Notes: a model not told the origin generated them from the sequence alone. Positions 35,638 to 44,775 are shown, counted from the first letter of the stretch. The stretch is 64,000 bases of DNA from Pseudonocardiaceae bacterium (GCA_009379845.1 WHSZ01000005.1:1-64000), one strand, 5' to 3'. Made by a program: numbers and translations.

Positions 35638-36444
35638 CTAAAGGACGAGTTTGCGTTCGTTGGGCTCCAAGTTGTCGTAGTTCCACAACTTGCGGCCACA
35701 GACGAACTTGCGGAACGACGCGGGCCTGTCGAGCCGGTAGATCCGGAACTTGCGGTCGATCAGCTCGTCGTCGACCGGTGTCATCTCCGCCTCAACGCAG
35801 TCGACCCCGAGCGAGGCGACCGTGCCGGCGACGTAGATCGCGCCGTCGTACATCGAGTCGCCGAGGCCGTTACCCGCGTCGCCGCAAATGATCTGGCGCC
35901 CGCGCTGCATCATGAATCCGGTCAGCGAGCCGGCGTTGCCGCCGACGACGATCGTGCCGCCCTTCTGATCGATCCCGGTGCGCGCACCGACATGCCCGCG
36001 CACCACGAGATCACCGCCACGCAGCGCGGCACCGGTCAGCGAACCGGCGTTCTTGTCGATCACGACGACGCCGGACATCATGTTCTCCGCGACCGACCAG
36101 CCAACCCGGCCGGTGATGTTGACCTCCGGACCGTCGATCAGCCCGCAGCCGAAATAGCCGAGACTGCCGTCGATCCGGATCCGGCAACGGACGAGCAGGC
36201 CCACCGCGATCGAGTGGCGCGCCCCGGGGTTGTGCACGGTCACCTCGGTGACACCTTCGGTGTAGACGAGGCGACGCAACTCCAGGTTGATCTGCCGGGT
36301 GGACAACTCGGCCGCGTCGAGCTCCGCGGTTTGGCCCGAGATGACGGCGCTCTTCGGCGCGGTCGTGTCCGGTTCGGCGAGCCCCCTGATGTCGTAGCGT
36401 CCGCCGTGCTGCTCCGGCGGCTCGGTATGGGTCACCTGGTCCAC
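35638..36444 (-). CDS. GXGXG-domain glutamate-synthase-like subunit (GlxC/MgsB type), module A
   Basis: A 268-residue beta-helix protein like the C-terminal GXGXG domain of glutamate synthase: repeated 'GGTIVVGGNAGSLTGF', 'GRVGWSVAENMMSG' and 'GDAGNGLGDSMYDGAIYVAG'. It scaffolds the amidotransferase and FMN subunits. The start is GTG 36444, which overlaps the end of the amidotransferase gene by 13 bp, with GGGAGGTG upstream. A 30-residue N-terminal extension is absent from the module-B copy. Confidence 0.8.
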   Translation of the reverse strand: MDQVTHTEPPEQHGGRYDIRGLAEPDTTAPKSAVISGQTAELDAAELSTRQINLELRRLVYTEGVTEVTVHNPGARHSIAVGLLVRCRIRIDGSLGYFGCGLIDGPEVNITGRVGWSVAENMMSGVVVIDKNAGSLTGAALRGGDLVVRGHVGARTGIDQKGGTIVVGGNAGSLTGFMMQRGRQIICGDAGNGLGDSMYDGAIYVAGTVASLGVDCVEAEMTPVDDELIDRKFRIYRLDRPASFRKFVCGRKLWNYDNLEPNERKLVL

Positions 36445-37376
36445 ACCATCACCTCCCCCTCATATGGGTCGGACGTGTCGATCTCACGGTTCAGCACGGC
36501 CCGGATCGCGACCTCCTCGGACGCCAGCGCGACCATGTCGTCGGCCTCGTAGAGCACCAGCGGTTTGGCCGCCATCTCGTCCTTCGCCATGCCAAGGCTG
36601 GTCTCGGTGACCACCAGGTAGGTGAACACGCCGTCCAGGTCGACGAGGCTCTGCTTCATCGCGGTCTCGAGGGAAAGCCCGTCGGCCATCCGCTGCGCGA
36701 GGTACACCGCGATGATCTCCGAGTCGCATTCGGACTGGAACCGGTGGCCGAGCCGCTCCAGCCTGCGGCGCCAGCGGTGGTAGTTGGTCAGCTGACCGTT
36801 GTGCACCACGGCGACGTCGGAGAACGGGTAGGCCCAGTACGGGTGCGCGCCCGCGATGTCCACATCGGACTCGGTGGCCATCCGCACGTGGCCGATCGCG
36901 TGCGTGCCCTGGAACTTGTCCAGCCGGTACTGCTGCGCGACCGTTTCGGCGTCGCCCAGATCCTTGACGATCTCAAGCGAGTGGCCGAGCGAGAGCACCT
37001 CGACGCCGGGAACGTCCTCGACGAAGTCCGCCAGCGGTTTGAGCTCACCCTCGTAGCGGAAGGTCGCGCGGTAGGCGTACTCCGATTCGCCATCCATCCG
37101 GTCCACCGCGGCGCCGATCTTGGCCAGCCGGGATTCCACTTCCCGCCGGCTACGCGCGAGTCGCTCGCTGTACGCGAAGTCCCCCGATTCGTTGGGGTCC
37201 GCGAGCTTGAACCGCATGACGAGCAGCTCGCTCGGTTCGCCGTATAGCGCGAAACCCGACGAGTCCGGCCCGCGATGCTTCATCGCTTGCAGCATGTTGG
37301 TCATCTCGCGGCCAACATCCCCGCTGAACGGTAGGTCGCCCTCTCCCTTGTGAATGATCCCGGCGATACCACACAT
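36432..37376 (-). CDS. Class II glutamine amidotransferase (GlxB/MgsA type), module A
   Basis: A 314-residue Ntn-type amidotransferase beginning 'MCGIAGIIHKG', in which Cys2 is the nucleophile after removal of Met. The conserved 'IGHVRMATESDVDI' and 'VVHNGQLTNYH' blocks are present. ATG 37376 is required by the Cys2 rule; the track start at 37466 is too early. In N-methylglutamate synthases this subunit (MgsA) strips the amine from the gamma-glutamyl intermediate and channels it onward. Preceded by the glutamine-synthetase-like gene after a 23-bp gap with a good SD. Confidence 0.83.
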   Translation of the reverse strand: MCGIAGIIHKGEGDLPFSGDVGREMTNMLQAMKHRGPDSSGFALYGEPSELLVMRFKLADPNESGDFAYSERLARSRREVESRLAKIGAAVDRMDGESEYAYRATFRYEGELKPLADFVEDVPGVEVLSLGHSLEIVKDLGDAETVAQQYRLDKFQGTHAIGHVRMATESDVDIAGAHPYWAYPFSDVAVVHNGQLTNYHRWRRRLERLGHRFQSECDSEIIAVYLAQRMADGLSLETAMKQSLVDLDGVFTYLVVTETSLGMAKDEMAAKPLVLYEADDMVALASEEVAIRAVLNREIDTSDPYEGEVMVWTR

Positions 37377-37399
37377 CGTGCTGCACTCCTTCCCCGGTC

Positions 37400-38797
37400 C
37401 TAAGGCAAGACGTCGAGGTACTCCTTGACATCCCAGTCGGTAACGGCGGCGCAGAAGCGTTCCCACTCGTCCCGCTTGTAATGCTCGAACACGGTGTACA
37501 TCTCGCCCGGCATGGCACTCTGGACCACCTCGTCGGTGGCCAGCGCGCGGAGCGCATCACCAAGGGTCATCGGGATGTTGCGAACGTCCTTGCCCTCGGC
37601 CATCGCGTCGTAGATGTTGCGCTCCTCCGGCGGTCCCGGGTCGAGGTTGCGCCGGATCCCGTCGCCCATCGCCTTGATCAGGCCCGCCATGGCCAGGTAC
37701 GGGTTCACGGTGGAATCCACCGAGCGGTACTCGAATCGCCCTGGCGCACTCACCCGCAACGCCGTCGTGCGGTTCTGGAACCCCCAGTCCGCGTAAAGCG
37801 GGGCCCAGAACCCGGTGTCCCACAGCCGGCGGTACGAGTTCACCGTCGGCGACGTGAGGCAGGTCAGCGCATCGAGGTGCTCGAGCACACCGCCGATCGC
37901 GGTGAGGCCGAGCTTGCTCGGCATCCTCGGGTTGTCCCCGTCCGGCAGGAACGCGTTCGTTTCGCCCTCCCACAACGAGATGTTGTGGTGGCAGCCGTTC
38001 GCCGAAACCCCCATGAACGGCTTGGCCATGAAACACGGGAAGGCGTCGAACTCGCGGCCGACCTGCTTGCAGATCTGCCGGTAGGTGGTCAGCCGGTCGG
38101 CGGTGAACTCGGCCCTGTCGAATTGCCAGTTCAACTCGAGCTGCCCAGGCGCGTCCTCGTGATCGCCCTGGATCATGTCGAGGCCCATCGCCCTGCCGTA
38201 CTCCATCACCCGGTGGATGAGCGGCTGCAGCTCGGCGAACTGGTCGATGTGGTAGCAGTACGGCTTTGTCTTACCTTCCACCGACGGCGTGCCGTCCGGG
38301 TTGAGCTTCAGCCACATCATTTCCGGCTCGGTACCGGCACGCAGGTGCAGCCCGGTCTCCCGCTCGAATTCGGCGTGGATCCGTTTCAGATTGCCTCTGC
38401 AGTCCGAGGTCAGGAACGCCCCGCCTTCGACGTCTTCCTCGCGGCCGCGGAACAGCGTGCAGAAAACCCGCGCTGTCTTGGGATCCCAGGGGAGCACGCA
38501 GAACGTCTCCACGTCGGGGATGCCGACCAGCTCGCGGGCTTCCGCGCCGTAGCCGATGTAGTCGCCGTGCCGGTCGGTGAACAGGTTCGCGGTCGCCCCG
38601 TAGACCAGCTGGAAGCCGTTTCGCGCGAAACGCTCCCAATGCGCCGCGGGGGCGCCCTTGCCCATGATCCGGCCGGTCACCGACACGAACTGAAAGTAGA
38701 GATACTCCACACCGCGCTCGTCGATCTCGCGGCGTATCCTGCTGATCTCGTCGTCCCGGCCCGGTTGCGCGACGAACTGGTCGAGATCGGAACTCAT
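37400..38797 (-). CDS. Glutamine-synthetase-family ligase, module A
   Basis: A 465-residue GS-fold ligase with the metal/glutamate motifs 'AGTEPEMMWLK', 'IQGDHEDAPGQLELN' and 'NGCHHNISLW', and the ATP-site region 'TSPTVNSYRRLW'. It is nearer to gamma-glutamyl-amine ligases of the PuuA/GlnA-like branch than to the module-B enzyme. It is first in the module-A operon (ATG 38797 with AAGGAGG). Expected reaction: ATP-dependent coupling of glutamate to ammonia or an amine. In mycobacteria, operons with amt, glnT and glxBCD-like genes respond to nitrogen limitation; I recall this rather than read it here. Confidence 0.8.
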   Translation of the reverse strand: MSSDLDQFVAQPGRDDEISRIRREIDERGVEYLYFQFVSVTGRIMGKGAPAAHWERFARNGFQLVYGATANLFTDRHGDYIGYGAEARELVGIPDVETFCVLPWDPKTARVFCTLFRGREEDVEGGAFLTSDCRGNLKRIHAEFERETGLHLRAGTEPEMMWLKLNPDGTPSVEGKTKPYCYHIDQFAELQPLIHRVMEYGRAMGLDMIQGDHEDAPGQLELNWQFDRAEFTADRLTTYRQICKQVGREFDAFPCFMAKPFMGVSANGCHHNISLWEGETNAFLPDGDNPRMPSKLGLTAIGGVLEHLDALTCLTSPTVNSYRRLWDTGFWAPLYADWGFQNRTTALRVSAPGRFEYRSVDSTVNPYLAMAGLIKAMGDGIRRNLDPGPPEERNIYDAMAEGKDVRNIPMTLGDALRALATDEVVQSAMPGEMYTVFEHYKRDEWERFCAAVTDWDVKEYLDVLP

Positions 38798-38895
38798 GTT
38801 GGCCTCCTTGGTCCGGCGCACCATGGCCGTGGGGACTCTGTTGGCCCGTGAAGCACTACCGTTCGGCAGCCTTCTAATCCACACCCAGTAAACTC

Positions 38896-38914
38896 TGTCT
38901 CATTGAAGGAGACA
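38896..38914. promoter_or_regulatory. Inverted repeat between module A and its XRE-cupin regulator
   Basis: TGTCTC-ATTGAAG-GAGACA is a six-base dyad with seven-base spacer, about 100 bp before the module-A start and 155 bp before the divergent XRE-cupin gene. It is the best candidate operator for that regulator. Confidence 0.5.
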
Positions 38915-39069
38915 ACACCCCGAAGGAATCTGATTCGGTCAACCGCCCGCGAACGGGTTACCGTAGGTTCATGCACATCCGCGGTGACCTGCGCCGGAGC
39001 GAGGGCCGCGCGGCGAGGGGAGGCGTGCGTGCCAGGTCCGCTGTCATCTTTCCTTAATCTGGCGGCACC

Positions 39070-39714
39070 ATGACCGACGACGACAACGCGGCGCTCGCCC
39101 CTGTCACGAACACGGACCTGGAGGCCGAGGCCACCGGCCTCGAGGAAGCGCTCGGCGCGGTGATCGCCGAGCGAGTGCGGGAGTTCCGGATCCGGCACGG
39201 CTGGACGGTTGGCAAGCTCGCCGAGGAGAGCAACCTGTCAAAGGGCATGCTCTCGAAGATCGAGAACGTGCAGGCCTCCCCCAGCCTCGCCACCCTTGCC
39301 CGGCTGTCCGAGGCCCTCGCGGTTCCGGTGACCGCGTTCTTCCGCGGTCTTTCCGAGGAGCAGGACGTGGTGTTCGTGAAGGCCGGCAGCGGGCTGGACA
39401 TCCAGCACAAGGGCTCGGGGCCCGGCCATCGCTACCAGATGCTTGGCATCATGCGCGCGCCACACGACAGCCTCGAGCCGATGCTGGTCACGCTCACCGA
39501 GCGCACCGAGGTTTTCCCGCTCTACCAGCACGCCGGCACCGAGCTGATCTTCATGATCTCCGGCAAGATGGAGTACTGCTACGGCAGTTCCCGCTACCTG
39601 CTGGAACCGGGCGACGCCATCCAATTCGTCGGTGAGGTGATGCACGGGCCCGGCGAGCTGATCTCGCTCCCGATCCAGTTCCTGGCGATCAAGTCGGTGA
39701 CGCCGGGCGGCTAG
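39070..39714 (+). CDS. XRE-cupin transcriptional regulator
   Basis: A 214-residue regulator: an XRE helix-turn-helix at about 28-88 ('TVGKLAEESNLSKGMLSKIE') and a C-terminal cupin domain at about 125-205 ('YQHAGTELIFMISGKMEYCY', 'LEPGDAIQFVGEVMHGP') that binds a small effector. Proteins of this kind (PuuR/MppR-like) control amine and amino-acid catabolism. It is divergent from module A across a region with a TGTCTC/GAGACA dyad, so it probably controls module A and itself. Confidence 0.87.
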   Translation: MTDDDNAALAPVTNTDLEAEATGLEEALGAVIAERVREFRIRHGWTVGKLAEESNLSKGMLSKIENVQASPSLATLARLSEALAVPVTAFFRGLSEEQDVVFVKAGSGLDIQHKGSGPGHRYQMLGIMRAPHDSLEPMLVTLTERTEVFPLYQHAGTELIFMISGKMEYCYGSSRYLLEPGDAIQFVGEVMHGPGELISLPIQFLAIKSVTPGG

Positions 39715-39822
39715 TCCGCGGCCACGTTTCTTACTAGTGGACAACGTTCACCAGATTACTTGTGTCCGGCTGTTGTCGGCCCGCCGTGTAAGGATAGCTG
39801 GCAAGAAAGTGAGGAGGCCGTC

Positions 39823-40416
39823 GTGACCGCGCTACCGCAACCGCAGTCGCCGCAACCGCCTTCGCATCCGCTGACCATCGATGAGTACGCGGCACTTGGC
39901 GAGGACGAGCACGGGCGGACCGAACTCCAGGAGGGGAGCCTGGTGATGTCACCGAGTCCAACGCCGAATCACATGATTACGTCGATGCACTTAGCGATGC
40001 AGCTCTTGCCCCAGGTGCCGGGCGATCTTCAGGTCATCCCAGACATCGATGTCGACCTCGGCTTGGTGCCGAGGGACCAGCCCGGCTCCGCCCGACGGCC
40101 AGACCTGATCGTGGTGAAGCGCACCGAGGTGGAGCGTGTGGAAGCCGAGGGAGGCATACTGCGTGCTTCGGAGCTGATCCTGGTGGTGGAGATCGTGTCA
40201 CTCGGTTCTCGCCGGATCGACAACGTGATCAAGCGCCACGAGTACGCCGATGCCGGTATCCCGCACTACTGGATTGTGGACATCGAGCGGCCCGTCTCGC
40301 TGGTGGCATGCCATCTCACCGAGGAGTTCGGCTACCAGGATTCCGGTGCGGTGAGCGGCACATGGGATACCGCCGACCCGTTTGCAGCCCGAATCGATCT
40401 CGCCGAGCTGCATTGA
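39823..40416 (+). CDS. Uma2-family (DUF820) putative restriction-like endonuclease
   Basis: A 197-residue protein of the Uma2/DUF820 family, a PD-(D/E)xK-like fold common in actinobacteria and cyanobacteria. Visible are 'LTIDEYAALGEDEHGRTELQEG' (only partly conserved here), the acidic pair in 'ARRPDLIVVKR' and 'LILVVEIVSLGSRRIDNVIK', and 'EYADAGIPHYWIVD'. The biological role is unknown. GTG 39823 follows GAGGAGG by five bases. It is unrelated in function to the amine genes on either side as far as can be seen. Confidence 0.88.
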   Translation: MTALPQPQSPQPPSHPLTIDEYAALGEDEHGRTELQEGSLVMSPSPTPNHMITSMHLAMQLLPQVPGDLQVIPDIDVDLGLVPRDQPGSARRPDLIVVKRTEVERVEAEGGILRASELILVVEIVSLGSRRIDNVIKRHEYADAGIPHYWIVDIERPVSLVACHLTEEFGYQDSGAVSGTWDTADPFAARIDLAELH

Positions 40417-40420
40417 CACC

Positions 40421-40702
40421 TCATCCCGAGCCGGTGCGATCCTTCGCTTCGGCCTCCGCGGCGAACTCCTCTTCGCTCGGCAGCCATTCGGTGCCGTCCT
40501 TGCCAAGCGCCCGCGCGGTGCCAACCCTCCTGTACAACTCGATGGCGCGGGCGTATTCCTGGTTTTCGATCCTGGTCTGGTGTACGTGCCAGCCGAGCCA
40601 GAGCAGGATGCCGACCACCGCGAGAACCACCTCGATACCGGGGAACGGGTAGAGCGCCCCGACGTTCTGCGGGTCGGTGAACGAGTCGATACCGGTTCCC
40701 AT
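40421..40702 (-). CDS. Small single-pass membrane protein following amt
   Basis: A 93-residue protein with one membrane helix at about residues 18-40 ('GIEVVLAVVGILLWLGW') and an acidic cytoplasmic tail. ATG 40702 has GGAGG upstream and lies 8 bp after the amt stop, so it belongs to the amt transcript. The family is unknown to me. It may be an accessory subunit of the transporter. Confidence 0.65.
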   Translation of the reverse strand: MGTGIDSFTDPQNVGALYPFPGIEVVLAVVGILLWLGWHVHQTRIENQEYARAIELYRRVGTARALGKDGTEWLPSEEEFAAEAEAKDRTGSG

Positions 40703-40709
40703 GGTTGAG

Positions 40710-42173
40710 CTACCTCCTGTCCTCACGGGCCACCGCGCCTGGCGTTCCAGGGACCACCGGTGCCCTCGCCGTGCCTTCCATCGACTGGGCGAGCGCACGC
40801 TCCTCGTCGGCTATGCCGTCACCGTCCGTCCTGCCCTGGAAGTACGGGTAGGCGGAGGCGTGATCGTGCACGTCCAACCCGACCAGCTCAACGGCACGAG
40901 GCACCCGGAGCAGCCCGAACCTGTTCAGCAGCTTCGCGATAAGGAAGATCGGAACGAAGCCGAGGCCGAACATGATGATCGCGCCGAGGAAGTTCCCGAG
41001 CGGGTTGATCGCCGGCCAGCCGTCCGGGGTGGTGAACCAGGCGCTCACGCCGTCCACCGGCTCAGCGGCCGGATATCCCCAGAGCATGAAGCCAGCGGTG
41101 ACGACCCCGAAAACGCCCGCGTAACCGTGCACGGCAACCGCGCCGACCACATCGTCGAGCTTGAATTTTCGCTCCACGTAGAAGTGCAGCTTGTAGATGA
41201 TGACCACGGCGATCGCGGCCAGGATCATGGACTGGATCGGGTGGTAGAGGTCGTTGCCCGCGGAGGTGGCGATCACCCCGGCGAGCCCACCGGAGAAGGT
41301 CCAGAACGGATTGCCCCTGCTGACCAGATAGGCGGCCAGGATTCCGCCGGAAAACGACATCAGGAAGTTGAACGTGATGCCGGAGAGGGTGGTCGGCATC
41401 AGGTAGATGTTCGTCGCCGAGAAGTAGGATTCGCCGTTCGGGCCGATATCCAGCATCGGGATGTTGCAGGCGACGTAGAAACCCCAGAATCCAGTGAAGA
41501 TCAGGAACAGGCCGACGCAGGCCAGCCACACGTTGTGCGGTTTGATATCGCGGACTTCGCCCTTGGGGCCGAACTTCCCGATGCGTGGCCCCAGCACGAT
41601 GAGCGCGGCAAGGGTGGCGCCGCCGGCGATGGCATGAATGACCCCCGACGCGTAGGCGTCGTGGTAGCCCATCACCTGCACCATCCAGCCTTCCGGGTGC
41701 CAGCCCCATGCCGCGTCGATGATCCACAGCACCGAACCGACCATGGTGCCGATGATCAGGAACGCGGCGGTACGTACCCGTTCAAGCAGCGCGCCCGACA
41801 CGATCGCCGCGGCTGTCCAGGAGAACAGCAGGAAAGCAGCCCAGAAGACGCCGTTGATCCGATCCTCGAGATTCGGAGCCATCAACTCAGACCACGGTGC
41901 CGCCGTCTCACCGGCCCCTTCGGCGATCCCGCCGGTGATTCCGGGACCGTTCGAGAACGCGTTGTAGATCCACCAGCCGAAAAAGAAGAAGGTGACGGTA
42001 ACCAGCGGGATGACGACGAAGGTCTTCATCAACGTGCGCTGCATGTTTTTCGGCCGCACCACGGCGATCTCGTAAGTCGCGAAACCGACGTGGATCAGGA
42101 ACATGAATACGACCGTCACCCAATAATAGAATTCGGTGAACAGCACGGTCAGGGACTCGACCTGGTTTTGCAT
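40710..42173 (-). CDS. amt: Ammonium/methylammonium transporter, Amt family
   Basis: A 487-residue Amt channel with about eleven membrane segments and both channel histidines in context ('ASGVIHAIAGG' and 'AVAVHGYAGVFG'), 'FWGFYVACN' and 'TSAGNDLYHPIQS'. It conducts ammonium or methylammonium, so it may recover the ammonia or methylamine released in the cluster. ATG 42173 has AGGAG upstream. Its promoter carries AGGTTCGGACCT, shared with the module-B promoter, so the GntR regulator next door probably controls it. It is followed by the single-pass membrane protein gene. Confidence 0.88.
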   Translation of the reverse strand: MQNQVESLTVLFTEFYYWVTVVFMFLIHVGFATYEIAVVRPKNMQRTLMKTFVVIPLVTVTFFFFGWWIYNAFSNGPGITGGIAEGAGETAAPWSELMAPNLEDRINGVFWAAFLLFSWTAAAIVSGALLERVRTAAFLIIGTMVGSVLWIIDAAWGWHPEGWMVQVMGYHDAYASGVIHAIAGGATLAALIVLGPRIGKFGPKGEVRDIKPHNVWLACVGLFLIFTGFWGFYVACNIPMLDIGPNGESYFSATNIYLMPTTLSGITFNFLMSFSGGILAAYLVSRGNPFWTFSGGLAGVIATSAGNDLYHPIQSMILAAIAVVIIYKLHFYVERKFKLDDVVGAVAVHGYAGVFGVVTAGFMLWGYPAAEPVDGVSAWFTTPDGWPAINPLGNFLGAIIMFGLGFVPIFLIAKLLNRFGLLRVPRAVELVGLDVHDHASAYPYFQGRTDGDGIADEERALAQSMEGTARAPVVPGTPGAVAREDRR

Positions 42174-42245
42174 ACCAGTAACGCTCCTTGAACCTCGTCG
42201 TACTAGGAGCAACCTGAACGTAACGGACTGAGCCCTCGGCCCTTT

Positions 42246-42268
42246 GGACTAAGGTTCGGACCTAATAC
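42246..42268. promoter_or_regulatory. GntR operator in the amt promoter
   Basis: GGACTAAGGTTCGGACCTAATACC contains the 12-mer AGGTTCGGACCT (42252-42263), whose ends AGGT/ACCT form a dyad. The same 12-mer occurs before mgsA at 43165-43176. The two sites flank the GntR gene. Confidence 0.7.
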
Positions 42269-42308
42269 CGATCGTTATAAGACCACCCGGTGATCGGCGT
42301 GTCAAGGG

Positions 42309-43049
42309 TCACCCTCGGCGCTGGCGCCCGTTCGAACGGGAGCGCCGCTCGGTGCCCTGGGCGCCGAAAACGATCACGCGTAGCTGCTCGCGGGCGCGCT
42401 CGATGTGCTCGCGCATCAGGGTTTCGGCGGTGTCCGCGTCGCCGTCCCGCACCGCGTCGTAGATCGCCTGGTGATCGTTCCTGGTCTCCTCGATCGGCTC
42501 GACGAACGGGAGCAGATCGTGCGGGCTGAACAGCTCGCCCCGCGCGGTGTGCACGGCGTTCTCCAACCGGATGCTGCGCGCCGCGCGGGCCAACCCGCTG
42601 TGGAACTGCGAATCGGTCAGCCGGAACGCCGCGCGGCCGTCCACCTGGTCGAGGTTCTTGATCGCGGAGCGCAACGCGGCCAGATCCGCGCGGGTGCGGC
42701 GCTGTGCGGCCAATCGTGCGGAGTGGCATTCCAGAGCGATCCGGAAGTCGACGATGTCGTCGATCTCGCCGGACTGCTCGCGCATCCTGGCACGCCAGTT
42801 CTCCACCGGCCGGTGCAGCTCCGTGACGAACGTGCCGCCGTGCGCCCCGCGCCGCACCTCCACGTAGCCGTCGTCCTGGAGGATCTTGATGGCTTCCCGC
42901 AGGCTGATCCGGGCGACGCCGAGCTGCTCGGCGAGCTCGCGCTCAGCCGGCAGCCGATCGCCGGGGCCCACCTCGCCGCGGTGGATGAGGTTCCGGATGT
43001 GCTCCGCGACGCCCTGCGTCAACGTCATGGACGTGACCACGCGGTTCAT
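42309..43049 (-). CDS. FadR-type GntR regulator of the methylamine genes
   Basis: A 246-residue GntR regulator with an N-terminal winged helix ('LPAERELAEQLGVARISLRE') and an FCD effector domain with the metal-binding pattern spread over 'DFRIALECHSARLA', 'DSQFHSGLARAA' and 'ETRNDHQAIYDAV'. It lies between amt (same strand, upstream of it) and the divergent mgsA-B-C operon. Both promoters share an AGGTTCGGACCT dyad, which strongly suggests that it regulates both in response to an organic acid or amine product. Confidence 0.88.
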   Translation of the reverse strand: MNRVVTSMTLTQGVAEHIRNLIHRGEVGPGDRLPAERELAEQLGVARISLREAIKILQDDGYVEVRRGAHGGTFVTELHRPVENWRARMREQSGEIDDIVDFRIALECHSARLAAQRRTRADLAALRSAIKNLDQVDGRAAFRLTDSQFHSGLARAARSIRLENAVHTARGELFSPHDLLPFVEPIEETRNDHQAIYDAVRDGDADTAETLMREHIERAREQLRVIVFGAQGTERRSRSNGRQRRG

Positions 43050-43157
43050 GAACAGCAGGTTACCTGCCGGTCGGGATAACGGCGAACACGCGCCGACCCG
43101 GAACCCGGTAGGCCGGCAGGCTTGACACCGGCGGCCACCGGTGGTCGCATACTTAAA

Positions 43158-43180
43158 AGGTCCTAGGTTCGGACCTCAAA
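43158..43180. promoter_or_regulatory. GntR operator in the module-B promoter
   Basis: AGGTCCTAGGTTCGGACCT contains AGGTCC and GGACCT arms with a seven-base spacer, plus the 12-mer AGGTTCGGACCT shared with the amt promoter. It lies about 30-45 bp before the mgsA start, consistent with a repressor site. Confidence 0.72.
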
Positions 43181-43203
43181 CCAATACCTCGAAGGAGCGG
43201 CAG

Positions 43204-44091
43204 ATGTGCGGCATTGTCGGCCTTCACCTGAAGAACCAGGAACTGCATCCCCGGCTCGGTGAATTGCTCGCTCCGATGCTGGACTGCATGACAAGCAGGG
43301 GCCCGGATTCCGCCGGGCTGGCGCTGTACCGGGAAAGCGCCGATGCCGTCCGTTGCTCGCTGCGCAGCGACGAGCCGATCGACTGGGTCCTGCTCGGTGA
43401 GCAGCTGGCCACCGACCTCGAGGTGCCCGTTGACGTCGAGCGGTTCGAAACCGGTGCGGTGCTCAGCGCGGCCGCCGACGAAGCCGCGCTGCACGCCGCG
43501 CTGCGGCGGATCGTCCCTGAGGTGGTGCTCGTCGGGCACGGCAGGGCGATCGAAGTGTTCAAGGACGTGGGCGCGCCGAGGGAGATCTGCGAGCGGTACG
43601 GCATCGCGAAGCGGTCCGGATTCCAGGGCATCGGGCACACTCGGATGGCGACGGAATCCGCCGTGACGACCGACCATTCGCACCCGTTCGCTCCCGCTTC
43701 GGACCTCGCGCTGGTGCACAACGGCTCGTTCTCCAACCCCGCGTCGGTCCGCCGCCGCCTGGAATACCACGGCGTCCGGTTCGTCACGGACAACGACTCC
43801 GAGGTGGCGGCGCGCTACATCGCGAGGCAGATCGCGGGCGGCGCGGATCTCGGTGATGCGTTGCGGATGGTGCTCAAGGAGCTGGACGGGTTCTTCACTC
43901 TGCTGGTGGCCACCGGTACACAGTTCGCCGTGCTGCGCGATTCGTTCGCCTGCAAGCCCGCGGTGATCGCGGAGACCGCCGATTACGTCGCGGTGGCCTC
44001 GGAGTACCACGCGCTCGCCGAGCTACCCGGTATCGGCGAGGCCACGGTGTTCGAGCCGACACCGGAGGAGGTCTACACGTGGACCCGTTGA
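43204..44091 (+). CDS. mgsA: N-methylglutamate synthase subunit A (class II amidotransferase), module B
   Basis: A 295-residue Ntn amidotransferase starting 'MCGIVGLHLK' with Cys2 as nucleophile, and carrying 'IGHTRMATESAVTT' and 'LVHNGSFSNP'. The start ATG 43204 follows GGAGCGGCAG and is fixed by the Cys2 rule. In the N-methylglutamate pathway it releases methylamine from gamma-glutamylmethylamide and passes it on. It is first in the operon and overlaps mgsB by 13 bp. A parallel copy is in module A. Confidence 0.8.
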   Translation: MCGIVGLHLKNQELHPRLGELLAPMLDCMTSRGPDSAGLALYRESADAVRCSLRSDEPIDWVLLGEQLATDLEVPVDVERFETGAVLSAAADEAALHAALRRIVPEVVLVGHGRAIEVFKDVGAPREICERYGIAKRSGFQGIGHTRMATESAVTTDHSHPFAPASDLALVHNGSFSNPASVRRRLEYHGVRFVTDNDSEVAARYIARQIAGGADLGDALRMVLKELDGFFTLLVATGTQFAVLRDSFACKPAVIAETADYVAVASEYHALAELPGIGEATVFEPTPEEVYTWTR

Positions 44092-44756
44092 GTTGCGCCG
44101 AACTTTCCACCCGCGAGGTGAACGCCGCGCTCGCGGCACTGCCGGATGGCGCCTCGGCGCGGATCGTCGAGCCGTGGGGGCGGCACAACCTCGCGGTCGG
44201 GCTCACGAACCGGATCGCGGTGGGTATCGAGGGCAACGCCGGCTACTACATCGGCGGGTTGTGCGACGGTCCGGACATCACCGTGGATGGGTTCGTCGGC
44301 TGGTCGGTCGGCGAGAACCTGATGAGCGGTTCGGTGCGGATACGCGGCAACGCGTCGGAGTGCGCGGGCGCTTCGGCGCACGGCGGCACGATCGTGATCC
44401 ACGGCGACGCGTCATCCCGCGCCGGCATCTCGCTGAAGGGTGGCACCGTGCTGGTCGGCGGCGACGTCGGGCACATGAGCGGGTTCATGGCGCAGGCAGG
44501 CGTGTTGCTGGTTGGCGGGGATGCCGGGGACGCGCTCGGCGATTCGCTTTACGAGACGGTGATCTACGTGGCGGGGAGGATCGCCTCGCTCGGCTCGGAC
44601 GCGCGGATCGAGGAGCTCACCGCGGACGACGTGTTGACCGTGAAGCAGCTCGCCGAGTATGCCGGCTTCGACCACATCGACCCCGAGAACGTGAAACGCG
44701 TCGCGTCGGCCCGCCAGCTCTACAACTTCGATGCCCTGAAAGACCAGAGGTACTGA
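44079..44756 (+). CDS. mgsB: N-methylglutamate synthase subunit B (GXGXG domain), module B
   Basis: A 225-residue GXGXG beta-helix protein with 'GFVGWSVGENLMSG', 'GGTVLVGGDVGHMSGF' and 'GDAGDALGDSLYETVIYVAG'. Its length matches stand-alone MgsB/GlxC. It starts at GTG 44079 inside the mgsA end. It scaffolds the amidotransferase and FMN subunits. Confidence 0.8.
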   Translation: MDPLSCAELSTREVNAALAALPDGASARIVEPWGRHNLAVGLTNRIAVGIEGNAGYYIGGLCDGPDITVDGFVGWSVGENLMSGSVRIRGNASECAGASAHGGTIVIHGDASSRAGISLKGGTVLVGGDVGHMSGFMAQAGVLLVGGDAGDALGDSLYETVIYVAGRIASLGSDARIEELTADDVLTVKQLAEYAGFDHIDPENVKRVASARQLYNFDALKDQRY

Positions 44757-44775
44757 TGCCCCCCACCGCACCGGT

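Noticed and set aside
40677-42191. 504-residue plus-strand ORF
   Set aside because: Antisense shadow of amt; very rich in Asp/Glu/His/Arg as expected for the complement of a membrane protein.
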